Assembly: GCA_024277115.1 (NCBI GenBank)
Contig: JAJRVW010000114.1
Coordinates: 1-64,000 of the forward strand
Length of the DNA stretch: 64,000 nucleotides
Direction of reading: 5' to 3'
Source: Calditrichota bacterium
Lineage (GTDB): Bacteria; Calditrichota; Calditrichia; Calditrichales; J004
In this document: in pieces, positions 33,403 through 42,673 of the stretch
Position numbering within the stretch: position 1 is the first letter of the stretch
Layout of the letters: each line of letters begins with the position of its first letter
Position numbers and translations under genes: made by a program
Notes under the pieces: model-generated
The model's database searches: none
Told to the model about the DNA's origin: nothing
Seen by the model: only the letters and a program-made list of their open reading frames with translations

Positions 33403-34596
33403 TTATGGCCAGGATGAAACGATAAAGCCCTTCTGCTCCATCGTAGTATAAAATGCCTTGGCCATTAATTTATAACCCATAAAATTCGGATGTAAATGCT
33501 CTAAAAAAAGATTGTTGCCAACCAATCCATTTGCTGAGTTTTTATCAAAAACCTGTTTTAAGGGAACAACCGAAACAAGCTCATTTTTAGAAAATTGCTG
33601 GATTATCCGGTTAAATTCTTCCGGTGCCAGAAAACGCAACATGTCATAGTCTTTTGCCTGATAGTACATTTTTTTTGCTTGCTCAAATTTTTCTTTTTTT
33701 TCCAATGACCGTGCAAGGGCAAAAGAGGAATCTGCATTAAAAATGCCCTTTTGCGAGATAAATGGCTGCTGGTCACGAAGGTTGCTTACCAGCTCTCCAA
33801 TCAAAATCTTAATTTTTGCAGCATTTGCTTTTTCTATTATTTTTTCAAGATTACTTTTAAACTGGTTGAGACCGGCCTGATAAATTTTTGATTTATAATA
33901 AATGGACTGTTCTTTAACCATGCGTTCCATTAGTGTGGTATTATTATAAGCTGTTTCGTCCCCTTTAAAAGCAGAAAACAGTCCATAAACAATATTTTGT
34001 GCCAGCTGAACGGTTTTATATTTTTGAAATTTCAGAATCAAATTAACAAGCGCGGGTGACTTACCAATGGATTCCGATGAGCCAATCCCCAATGCGCCAT
34101 AAAACTCATTATGCCCACCGTAGATAAAAATGGCATCCGGTTCATTTTCCAGGATTTCATCCATAAAATCGAGCAGAGTATAACTGTTAACCGCCGGCAT
34201 GGCTGTATTGACTATTTCTATATTTTTATCAGGAAATGTTTCTGAAAGCCTGCGGTTTAATATGCGGGAAAACATGACATTCTCACCATACGGATAGCCC
34301 GCTGCGCTGGAGCCGCCCAATACAAATATTCTGTACCCATTTTTAGGTTTTTGTTTTAAAAATATATCTGTTGATGGCGAAGGCAGTGACTTTTCCCGTA
34401 CAAAAAAACGCCTTGCAACTGCCGGGTTACATTTTTTATAAGCAGAATACGTTCCAGACATGCCGATAAATAAATCCTGATTTCCACCATATTCTGAAAC
34501 GTGTAAACCAACCTCCAACAGGAATAGTAAAACAAATGGAATCAGTACCGTTGCTATTTTAAAAACCAGATTATTTTGTCTTTTAGGTTGCTGCAT
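33403..34596 (-). CDS. SGNH/GDSL-hydrolase-like membrane protein, N-terminal part of a split gene
   Basis: The 397-residue protein starts with one membrane anchor (about 12-30). Its SGNH-hydrolase domain has 'FVLGGSSAAGYPYG' (block I serine), a 'YGGHNEFYGALG' block with the conserved GxN, and 'LEHLHPNFMGY' (block V histidine). Family members of this type carry C-terminal TPR repeats, which follow here in the same frame after a TAA at 33403-33405. The substrate is unknown; such proteins are thought to act on surface polysaccharides or esters. The A7 run next to the stop is a possible sequencing-error site, although an indel there would shift the frame. Confidence 0.8.
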   Translation of the reverse strand: MQQPKRQNNLVFKIATVLIPFVLLFLLEVGLHVSEYGGNQDLFIGMSGTYSAYKKCNPAVARRFFVREKSLPSPSTDIFLKQKPKNGYRIFVLGGSSAAGYPYGENVMFSRILNRRLSETFPDKNIEIVNTAMPAVNSYTLLDFMDEILENEPDAIFIYGGHNEFYGALGIGSSESIGKSPALVNLILKFQKYKTVQLAQNIVYGLFSAFKGDETAYNNTTLMERMVKEQSIYYKSKIYQAGLNQFKSNLEKIIEKANAAKIKILIGELVSNLRDQQPFISQKGIFNADSSFALARSLEKKEKFEQAKKMYYQAKDYDMLRFLAPEEFNRIIQQFSKNELVSVVPLKQVFDKNSANGLVGNNLFLEHLHPNFMGYKLMAKAFYTTMEQKGFIVSSWP

Positions 34597-34790
34597 TCTT
34601 TAATCTATTTTGCGATAATGTATGGAGATAAGTTTGTGTGCCTGAAAAAATTATTCAAGGGGCATCTATCTAGCTGATACAATAATTGGATGGCACTTTG
34701 TAAAAGCCGGTTTTATTAAAATAAAATGGCGTTAACAGAGTGGCAACCTGTTTAAAACTAATTTGTGTACAATAATTGCAGAGGTAATAA

Positions 34791-34826
34791 AATAAAAAAC
34801 GGGCATGGAAATTCCACACCCGTTTT
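34791..34826 (-). terminator. Terminator after the 1016-residue secreted protein gene
   Basis: Read on the minus strand, AAAACGGGTGTGGAA pairs with TTCCATGCCCGTTTT (one internal mismatch) with a very short loop and is followed by TTATTTTATT. It sits 10 bp after the stop codon at 34837 and ends the long minus-strand transcription unit that starts near the GH13 lipoprotein gene. Confidence 0.8.
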
Positions 34827-34836
34827 AAATAAATTC

Positions 34837-37800
34837 TTAGCGGAGTAAAGTCATTTTACGGAACTTAACAAAATCACCTGCTTCAAATTTTAAGTAATAA
34901 ACGCCAGAGGCAACTTGCTTACCAAGATTGTTTTGTGCGTTCCAGACAATCTCATATTTACCGGCATTATGGTTTTGGTCAACCAGTTTTAACACTTCCT
35001 GGCCCATTATGTTAAAAATCGTCAACTTCACGTCAGAGTTCTGAGGAACCTGATAAGTGATAGTTGTTGATGGGTTAAATGGGTTTGGATAGTTTTGCTC
35101 AAGGGCAAACTTAGATGGCAGCTCACCATTTTCATCAATAATAGCATTGGGTGCTGTTAAGTTTGGCGGATCTTCAACAAACAGGTCTGTCTCTGTCCAC
35201 TCAAGCATTGGTAAGTCATAAACCGCTGGCCATTCCGTTGTCAGTTTACCATCATCAGCAATAGTTAAAGGATGAATGTACTGATAGAAACGACGTCCCC
35301 TATCAAAACCGCCACCATTTGTTACATACTGGCCAGGTGTATCTGTAGAATAAGTAATTACATAACCCAACTGATACCAGTTATTTGGGAACTGATTAGA
35401 AACAGCAAGTGTAAATGTGCCACTATACACATTGTCCTGATCAGGATCCGTTAATACAAGGAAACGCTCATTGATAGAAGTGCCTTGTGTCCATCCCAAC
35501 AATTCGTTACTCCATTGTACCCAAACCGTATCGGTACCAGGGCGGAACAACGCTGTATTTGTGTTGGTTGTCTGATCGGTTGCTTTGGACATATCGATAT
35601 TAAATGTAATATCCATATCATGGTTAAAAACACCATTGGCAGGAATACCGTTAAAGAACTGACGGTCGAAACCAAAATCACCTTCAACTGATTGTGTGGC
35701 CGCGTTTTGGAAAATATGAACACGGTTTCCACCACCTGTAGGCGCTGGCTCTTCCCAGCCACTTCCTAAATCAAGATTTGGAATATAGTTCGGGCTGGCT
35801 TCGTCCGCTCTTGAAGAATCCCAGGCAACAAAGTATTTATAAGAAATCTCTGCGCCTTCCTGATTTGTAAATTCTTCGTTTGCCGATGTCCACTCTTGAA
35901 GCAATGGATTAAAGAACAACTCAATAGCTTCGTCAGAGCTCCATCCTTTTGGCCCGCGGATTTCAATCTTGTCACCAACACCACGGTCAAAAAGGCCAAC
36001 AGCTTCTAAAGCTTCAGTGCTCACACGCCAGGTAATAATACTTGTAAGTGATTGTTTTCCTGTAGGCGCTTGATTATCCCAATAGTTCCATGCGATTGTT
36101 GTGTCTTTTAACATAGTAGGATAATTAAATGTACGGTTGGCAACAGATTCCCAGCTTAGGCTAGCGCCATTTTCAACAAAGAATTTATACTGCTGCTCAC
36201 TGCCCTCAGTTACAGAGTCTTTTGCAAAATATGCAACGCCAGACCAGAAAGAGCCGTCGATTGCACTGCCTGTTTCACGGGTAAACTTAACACGTGTTTC
36301 ACCCCAATCGATTGTTCCACCGGATGTTGTGGGATCACCACGCATGCCAAGCGGACCTTCAGTAGAAGGATCAAACTGGGCTGCTTCTGTTTGGCCTGCC
36401 ATATTTACGCGGAAGTAGATTGCCACAGAATCAGCTTTACTCTCGAATGGTGCCCAATTTTCAGTAACTAAATCATCTCCATCATCATTAAAATACCCAA
36501 CGCTTAATGATGTATCATTTGTACCAGCAATAAATGTTCTGGTATTCCAGCCTAAGTCACCATTTATGAAATTACTTTCCCAACCATTTCCACTAGTACC
36601 CGTAGTTGCATTAAATCCTGCAAAGTACTTATAGTATAGTGTATCATTTGGTTCCATATTGATAGTAAGAGACCAGTAATCGCCACCAATATTTTGCAAT
36701 ACTAAATCAGAACCACTGTCCCAGGTAATATTTTCTCCATCTGGGAAAGTACCGGTATGTTGGCCACGCATTTGTACAAAATGGGAAGAGTTTAACGTAT
36801 CGTTATTTGTTGACATATTAGCAGTAAATGTAACCGCTACTGAACTTGGGGTAAACTCATGCGGATGCGATCCAAGATAATCCCATGTATTGTTGTCTAA
36901 AACAACCCACTCAGAGTTACCTGCATCTGTACCTGCAGAAGAGGCCCAATCCGTATTACCAGCCGTCACTGTAGATTTTCTTACTAAGGTATGATCTTTT
37001 GTAGCATTAACGACACCGGCAACATCCCAGGCAGTGCCCGGATCATCAAGCTCCACGCCTATTGCATCTATAATAACACCATTATAAAGTAAGGCAATAC
37101 CATCATCACCATTATGATGCATAGGGCTCTCGTAAGCCAATGCGGTATCAGCAAGCGCTAAAATTATTGGATCAGCGGCATCAGCAGCAAGTATGTAAAC
37201 AGCTCCATCAGCTAAGGTACCTGTAAGGATAGTATTTCTATCTCCGCCATCACCCCACGCCGTACCATTGTTTGTACCTTGTACAGAAAAGGCTGAAAGA
37301 TCTACTTCGGCACCACTACCATTATAGATTTCGATATATTTATTACTACTGCTTCCTTCCGCATATTCAGAAATGAATAATGCAGGGGCAACATCGTCGT
37401 CAAAAACAACATTATCAATAAATACAACCGGGGCTGTTGAAGAGCCTGTGCTATGCAAACGTACATATCCGGAATCATTTGCATCTGCAATACCAGTTAA
37501 AGTATACGTATTATAGCCTGTGTTACCAGAGACTATTACTGAAGGATCTGTAGAGCTAAGGCCTTGAACACTTAAAGCAAGGTCTCCACCACCCCACGTA
37601 TCTACATTAACATCGATTGTTAAGCTATATTTTGTTCCAGCAACCGCTGTAACCGGACGTTTAACCAGAAATGTAAAACCGCCATCGGTAAACTTTAGGC
37701 CGCCACCACCATCAACACCACCGGTTGCATCCCATGATTCAGATGTAAAAACATTACCTTCATCCCAATGACTCCAATTTGCAAGATCGCTGTCGTCATC

Positions 37801-37887
37801 AAATGTAAGGTTTAAATCATCTGCAAATGAAATACTTGCAAATGAAATAAAAACAAAACTTAGAAAAAGTATCATAAACTTCTTCAT
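34837..37887 (-). CDS. Large secreted protein with lamin-tail domain, starch-binding-like modules and type IX sorting domain
   Basis: The 1016-residue protein has a signal peptide (residues 1-22, 'SFADD'), a carbohydrate-binding beta-sandwich (about 25-165) and a lamin-tail-like domain (about 168-345, 'LFISEYAEGSSSNKYIEIYN'). At least four repeated beta-sandwich modules follow (starting near 350, 488, 625 and 765), each of CBM20/SusE-like style with 'VQMRG', 'GMRG', 'EIRG' or 'VWVQW' strands. It ends with a FlgD-like sorting domain with 'EQNYPNPFNP' and 'FRKMTLLR'. It probably binds starch at the cell surface, as SusE/SusF do. Function is inferred from architecture only. Confidence 0.8.
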   Translation of the reverse strand: MKKFMILFLSFVFISFASISFADDLNLTFDDDSDLANWSHWDEGNVFTSESWDATGGVDGGGGLKFTDGGFTFLVKRPVTAVAGTKYSLTIDVNVDTWGGGDLALSVQGLSSTDPSVIVSGNTGYNTYTLTGIADANDSGYVRLHSTGSSTAPVVFIDNVVFDDDVAPALFISEYAEGSSSNKYIEIYNGSGAEVDLSAFSVQGTNNGTAWGDGGDRNTILTGTLADGAVYILAADAADPIILALADTALAYESPMHHNGDDGIALLYNGVIIDAIGVELDDPGTAWDVAGVVNATKDHTLVRKSTVTAGNTDWASSAGTDAGNSEWVVLDNNTWDYLGSHPHEFTPSSVAVTFTANMSTNNDTLNSSHFVQMRGQHTGTFPDGENITWDSGSDLVLQNIGGDYWSLTINMEPNDTLYYKYFAGFNATTGTSGNGWESNFINGDLGWNTRTFIAGTNDTSLSVGYFNDDGDDLVTENWAPFESKADSVAIYFRVNMAGQTEAAQFDPSTEGPLGMRGDPTTSGGTIDWGETRVKFTRETGSAIDGSFWSGVAYFAKDSVTEGSEQQYKFFVENGASLSWESVANRTFNYPTMLKDTTIAWNYWDNQAPTGKQSLTSIITWRVSTEALEAVGLFDRGVGDKIEIRGPKGWSSDEAIELFFNPLLQEWTSANEEFTNQEGAEISYKYFVAWDSSRADEASPNYIPNLDLGSGWEEPAPTGGGNRVHIFQNAATQSVEGDFGFDRQFFNGIPANGVFNHDMDITFNIDMSKATDQTTNTNTALFRPGTDTVWVQWSNELLGWTQGTSINERFLVLTDPDQDNVYSGTFTLAVSNQFPNNWYQLGYVITYSTDTPGQYVTNGGGFDRGRRFYQYIHPLTIADDGKLTTEWPAVYDLPMLEWTETDLFVEDPPNLTAPNAIIDENGELPSKFALEQNYPNPFNPSTTITYQVPQNSDVKLTIFNIMGQEVLKLVDQNHNAGKYEIVWNAQNNLGKQVASGVYYLKFEAGDFVKFRKMTLLR

Positions 37888-37954
37888 AAATCCTCCTTAA
37901 GTATTAGTAAGTTAATTGTTCAAAAAAGTATTTTTGGAAAAGCCTCCTTTCTTA

Positions 37955-38974
37955 TTAAAACAAAAGCATCAATGAAAAACGGTTTACATTATTTAAATGA
38001 ATAAATTCCTGAAAAGCATAACCTATCTGTAATTTTATTGATCCATCAATTGAAGTGTTAAACCCGGCGCCCATTGTGAAGCCCCTTTCATTATCTTTTA
38101 AAAGAAGCTCACTCAAACCTGCGGACAATATAAACATTTTATTGAACATTGAAAACTCTGCGCCAGTATTTATGCTTTGGGCATTATCACTTGGGTTAAC
38201 ACCGTCAATAGCAATTGTTAGTTGGTTGCCGCCATACTGCCAAACATCCATGGAAAGACCAACCTGCATAAGCAAGGGTAAGTCAAATTCATCGGTTTTT
38301 AATTCCCCTACAACAAGGCTATTTCCTTTTTGTGTGGGGTCAATATCCACATTTACATTAAGGTCCTCACCAGATATTTGTCTTTTAGGCCCAAAATTGG
38401 AAATACTAAAACCTAAACGTAAACCTTCGAGTGGGGTATTATAAATAGTTCCAAAGTCAAAGGCAAACCCTGTTGCGGTAGAGTGCCAAATCCGTTCGTT
38501 AATATACTTAACTGTTGCCCCAATTGAAAAACGATCCGTGAGAAAAACGCCGTAGGAGAAGCCAATGCTAATAAACGAGGCATCAAACGTCTCGCCTGTC
38601 CCCATTTCGTCCTCCGGGGTTGTAACATCCATCTGGTTTGTTGTAAGCGCGGTTACACTTACACCTACAGTCCCAAGCCCGGATACAGGAACGACAGCGC
38701 CGGCAAAATTAAACTGTAAACCTGGCAGCCAGGGCGAGTGGTCCACTATAATGCCCATGCTTCCAACCCGGGGCAATCCTCCGGGATTCCAAAATAAGGC
38801 ACTTGGATCATCTGCAACCGAAACAAATGCGCCCCCCATACCAACCCCGCGGGAACCAACTGGGATTTTTAAAAATGGCGCGGCTGATGTGCCCACTTTG
38901 CTTACGTTTTGTGCCAGGGCCATATTTGTAAAAAGCAGGACAAAGGCCAGCAAACAGATTTTAATAATTTTCAT
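37955..38974 (-). CDS. PorV/PorQ-like outer-membrane beta-barrel protein
   Basis: The ATG at 38974 ('MKIIKICLLAFVLLF') starts a signal peptide. A longer frame upstream is only the shadow of the preceding gene, so I reject it. The mature protein has 'PVGSRGVGMGGAFVSVADDPSALFWNPGGL', the hallmark opening of PorV/FadL-like proteins associated with type IX secretion, followed by amphipathic strands to the C-terminal aromatic residue. It likely works as an outer-membrane partner for export or surface attachment of the neighbouring sorting-domain proteins. Confidence 0.85.
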   Translation of the reverse strand: MKIIKICLLAFVLLFTNMALAQNVSKVGTSAAPFLKIPVGSRGVGMGGAFVSVADDPSALFWNPGGLPRVGSMGIIVDHSPWLPGLQFNFAGAVVPVSGLGTVGVSVTALTTNQMDVTTPEDEMGTGETFDASFISIGFSYGVFLTDRFSIGATVKYINERIWHSTATGFAFDFGTIYNTPLEGLRLGFSISNFGPKRQISGEDLNVNVDIDPTQKGNSLVVGELKTDEFDLPLLMQVGLSMDVWQYGGNQLTIAIDGVNPSDNAQSINTGAEFSMFNKMFILSAGLSELLLKDNERGFTMGAGFNTSIDGSIKLQIGYAFQEFIHLNNVNRFSLMLLF

Positions 38975-39062
38975 ACGATTTTTCCTTCTTACACAATTTT
39001 GAGAAATATCCCCTTGTGGTACAAACCAAAAAGAGAGTTCTTTTGTTAACATCCAAAATGAT

Positions 39063-42000
39063 TTATTTGATAATGGCAAAAGTACCTGTCTTCTCACCGA
39101 TTCCCGGCGCTTTAACATGGTAGATGTAGACACCATAGGCAATTTCCAGATTATCTTTTGAAAGCATATTCCAGTAAAGTGTGCCATTATTTGCGCCTGT
39201 ATCTTCGCCTTCTTCCAGCCCATTGACCTCTGTGCTATTTTCAACACCAGAGTCAAAGTCAAGTTTTTGTACCAGCTCCCCATTCACCGTAAAAATCCGG
39301 ACCGTACACTTAGACGGCAGGTTTATAAAACGTATTTTTCTTGGTGCGCGTCCTGTAGTAGAAGTTCTTTGAGATTCTAAAGCCGATACCGCAAGATAGG
39401 GATTGGGTACCACCCGTATATTTTTTAGGGACGACTTGGCCGCGGAACGGTCTTCTTTCTCACCGGTCATTGTAAAGCGGTAAACATCGGACTGTAAAAA
39501 CGGTTTTATCAGATTAAGGTTTAAGGTATCACCTGCCCGCGGGTTCCGGCCATCGACAGGTAAAGTATTTAATAATAACTGCCAGGTATAAATTAATTTA
39601 CCCTGGCCATCATCCTCTAAAAGAAACACGATATCTGTAAGATTGGCATTTGTAGAATCAATCGTAAAACGGCCATCTGTCCCATCCAGCTCACCAAAGG
39701 CAAACTCCACATTTTTGTTTTCTGAAACATTGAAAATTTTAAAATTCACATCTTTTGCCGGCAAAGACACGAACTTAATCGATGTATCTTTGGATGTTGC
39801 GATACCAACCTCACCAATTACAATTTCATAATCACTTGGTTTCTGGACACCTTTAATATCTAAAAACTGTACCGGGCTAAATTGATAATTAAACACCTTC
39901 TCGTCCGACCAGAAAGAGAGGTCTTCATTTATTTTAACTTTATCCTCATTGCGCAGCGTAAGGCGTAAACCATCAATAAGCGGCAATTCCTCCCCAAATG
40001 TAAGCTGCTCGCTTTTGTTGATTAATGTATCGCCCGATGTAAGGTCTTCGATTGTAAAATTTTTAGTCGTCAACACATCCAGAATCTTACCACGGATAAG
40101 TGTATCCTCAAAAGTAATTTCATACACATGGCCATCTTTAACAGCGCGTGGGTCAACAACTTCAAAACCGATATCTGCTGTCGAAGACCCCGCAGTATGT
40201 TCAAAGCTTTTTACGTCGGCAGGCACATATCCGGCAACCGGCCTACGCGGTGTAACAATCGCTATATTGGTACCCGTTTTAATATTGCCCTGCGTGTCTA
40301 CATCCAGGCGGATGGCTGTTTCTGTTGGTGAAATGTTTCCGGCGATAAAACCAAAATCGAACGCCGTGACCGCATAAAAATAACGCTGGCCGTTTACCAG
40401 GTTGGAATCTACAAAACTATGTTTTATGCCACTGTCATCGCCTAAATAATATTGCACGCCCAAAATAGGCACCTGGTGAAAACCCTTGATGCCATCTTTT
40501 TTATCAAATATTTTTATGGGCTTTAATAACAGGGGCGCCCCTTTTCCATCTGTAATAACCTTAGGGTCTAAAAAAGATGCGTCTGTTGATCGGTAAATTC
40601 TGTACCCTTCAAAATCTTCCGGATCCCCACCTTGCCGCCTAATAAAATTATCGATAGAAGATTCTGCCAGATCATCCCAATAAAGGGTAACTTTCCTATC
40701 CCCTGGCACGGCTGTTACTGTTACTTGTATTGGAGCTGTAGCAAAACGATAATCAGAGTCATAAGCAATCTTGGCCTGCCGTTGTTTTTCTACATTCTGT
40801 ATAATATTTTCCGGGTTATTTGAACCGCCGTCAGCCAAAGAAATGGAAACAGCAATACGCTGACGTTCGCCCGGGTCAATATTAAAATAACCGGATGTTA
40901 TATTAAAATCACTTTCGCCAGGCTTGCGTTGAACATCAATTTTACCTGGCACCATATATTTACGCCAAAGCTGGCCATCATCATTATAATTGGTTATGCT
41001 CGCAGCGGGAAATTGGAACGCACCGCTAAGGCCAATTAAATCTGTCTCGCTTACATCTGTTTTATCAATATTTGGCTCACCGGGAGAATCAGTCCCTGCG
41101 CCACTAGTAGGTAGCCCGTCCTTCTCACCCGTATCAAAGCTTATTAACGGGTCATCATCACTGTCCCTGCCATCAAGGCCGAGGTCATCTTGCAAGATAT
41201 CCCAATCATTATCATTATCCCAACCGTCATCGCGCGATTCATCAACCATCGGCGCAACATTCTGATAGGAAAGCTCTTTGTTTTTGCCGGCAACAATAAA
41301 ACCCCGTTTTACCGTATCGCCTACATTAAAGGCCAGGTAATTAATATAGCGGACCGGTTCTTCCGTACCGGAAATTTCATTATATCGCTCAAGGTGTAGT
41401 GTAATGCGTTCATCTATTAACCCATCAAGGTCATTATCACGCAGGTCGGACAGAGTGTCTTCAATAAATGTTATACCGCCTGCAGGAAGCTCAAATGTTT
41501 TTCCAAGACTGATAACAGTTGTGTCTTTTGCAGGATACTCAATTATCCGTCGTTCAAAATTACTGGAGTCAATTAAAACAATTTTATCGCCCGGGTTAAT
41601 GGTCCGTGGATTAAAATCACCGTCAGTAAAATGGGGCATCAGCTCATCGATATCACCATCTATCTCCGCTAATAACGATTGATATTGATCCGCATCGCCA
41701 TCATTATCAATGCCATCAACCTGATTACCCGGTGTTTCCAATAGTTGAACAGCCGCAACACCTACAATATCATCACCCCAAGGCTCTGTACTTGTGCGTG
41801 GGTCACCATCGGTAAAAAAAACAATGTCCGTCTGAAGATCAATAAAAGGTTCATCATCGTCGGGGTCACCACCAACTAAATCGGCCATCCAAAGAGTAAA
41901 AGCTGTTTTATTAACACGCTTGGTACCATCATTCTTAATATCATAAATCGCAAACTGAACATCTTGTATCAAAATTTGCGTCCAGGCCATGGCACGCGCA

Positions 42001-42659
42001 TCAATTAAAAAACCGAGGCCGCCACGTGTATTGTCCGTAGAATCGGGATAATATTTTGTAGAACCATCAATATATTGTTTATATAAATCGTCCGAAGCTT
42101 TATAGTACATTTCCAAATCTGCGTTAAAAATATCGCGGCCAAAAAAACCATTCCAGGAGCCGGCCCAGCCTGTGGGGTCCTCGGCCCGCTTATCGGCCCA
42201 ACCGCCCTGTGTTTCTGTTGGCCAGGTCTCGGGCTCATCACTTCGGGCCACTGATTTTTTATCGGGATTGGAAAAACCGGGTACTGCTTCGTTGGACCAA
42301 CTCTTTGTCCCGGAAAAATCCGTACGATAGGCGGAGAGATCAACCACATGCATTTTTTCGCCATCCTCGCTTTGCACTTCGCCACCCATCCAGAGTTGGA
42401 TAAAATAAATATGTATCCTGTTCGTATTTTTAGGGAATTCAAATGAATATTCGTCTGGCCCGCCACCATATGCCCCTAAAACACCTGTACTATGGATAGT
42501 TGTTCTTACATTGTTTACATCCAGGTTTGACTTAAAACGCAGATTAACATCGCCCCGAAATTTTGAAGGTACATGATCCTTAATTTGTGCGTTTAAATTT
42601 AATGAAAATATCAAAATAAGGATACTTATTAAACTCTGTTTTACTAATAAACTTTTCAT
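39063..42659 (-). CDS. Very large secreted protein with fibronectin-like and type IX-style C-terminal domain
   Basis: The 1198-residue protein has a signal peptide (1-24, 'NLNAQ'), a large N-terminal region with several Asp-rich calcium-binding-like turns ('DGIDNDGDAD', 'RDNDLDGLIDE', 'GRDSDDDP'), a fibronectin-III-like segment (about 660-790, 'YRIYRST') and a C-terminal sorting-type domain ('VVPNPYLA', 'VRIFTVNGELVQKLDF'). It lies between the TonB receptor and the PorV-like protein and could be a surface partner of the receptor taking the place of SusD. No enzymatic motif was recognised. Confidence 0.75.
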   Translation of the reverse strand: MKSLLVKQSLISILILIFSLNLNAQIKDHVPSKFRGDVNLRFKSNLDVNNVRTTIHSTGVLGAYGGGPDEYSFEFPKNTNRIHIYFIQLWMGGEVQSEDGEKMHVVDLSAYRTDFSGTKSWSNEAVPGFSNPDKKSVARSDEPETWPTETQGGWADKRAEDPTGWAGSWNGFFGRDIFNADLEMYYKASDDLYKQYIDGSTKYYPDSTDNTRGGLGFLIDARAMAWTQILIQDVQFAIYDIKNDGTKRVNKTAFTLWMADLVGGDPDDDEPFIDLQTDIVFFTDGDPRTSTEPWGDDIVGVAAVQLLETPGNQVDGIDNDGDADQYQSLLAEIDGDIDELMPHFTDGDFNPRTINPGDKIVLIDSSNFERRIIEYPAKDTTVISLGKTFELPAGGITFIEDTLSDLRDNDLDGLIDERITLHLERYNEISGTEEPVRYINYLAFNVGDTVKRGFIVAGKNKELSYQNVAPMVDESRDDGWDNDNDWDILQDDLGLDGRDSDDDPLISFDTGEKDGLPTSGAGTDSPGEPNIDKTDVSETDLIGLSGAFQFPAASITNYNDDGQLWRKYMVPGKIDVQRKPGESDFNITSGYFNIDPGERQRIAVSISLADGGSNNPENIIQNVEKQRQAKIAYDSDYRFATAPIQVTVTAVPGDRKVTLYWDDLAESSIDNFIRRQGGDPEDFEGYRIYRSTDASFLDPKVITDGKGAPLLLKPIKIFDKKDGIKGFHQVPILGVQYYLGDDSGIKHSFVDSNLVNGQRYFYAVTAFDFGFIAGNISPTETAIRLDVDTQGNIKTGTNIAIVTPRRPVAGYVPADVKSFEHTAGSSTADIGFEVVDPRAVKDGHVYEITFEDTLIRGKILDVLTTKNFTIEDLTSGDTLINKSEQLTFGEELPLIDGLRLTLRNEDKVKINEDLSFWSDEKVFNYQFSPVQFLDIKGVQKPSDYEIVIGEVGIATSKDTSIKFVSLPAKDVNFKIFNVSENKNVEFAFGELDGTDGRFTIDSTNANLTDIVFLLEDDGQGKLIYTWQLLLNTLPVDGRNPRAGDTLNLNLIKPFLQSDVYRFTMTGEKEDRSAAKSSLKNIRVVPNPYLAVSALESQRTSTTGRAPRKIRFINLPSKCTVRIFTVNGELVQKLDFDSGVENSTEVNGLEEGEDTGANNGTLYWNMLSKDNLEIAYGVYIYHVKAPGIGEKTGTFAIIK

Positions 42660-42673
42660 AATTTATTTATTCC

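Noticed and set aside
18791-33405. The idea that TAA is read as a sense codon in this organism, because two genes continue in frame past TAA
   Set aside because: Many genes here end in TAA at places that only make sense as stops, for example etfB, whose TAA overlaps the etfA start, and the abutting TAA stops at 60918-60923. Isolated nonsense changes or base errors are simpler.
38975-39283. N-terminal extension of the PorV-like protein by 103 residues
   Set aside because: It has no signal peptide and overlaps the conserved C-terminal domain of the upstream secreted protein in another frame. The ATG at 38974 starts a normal signal peptide.
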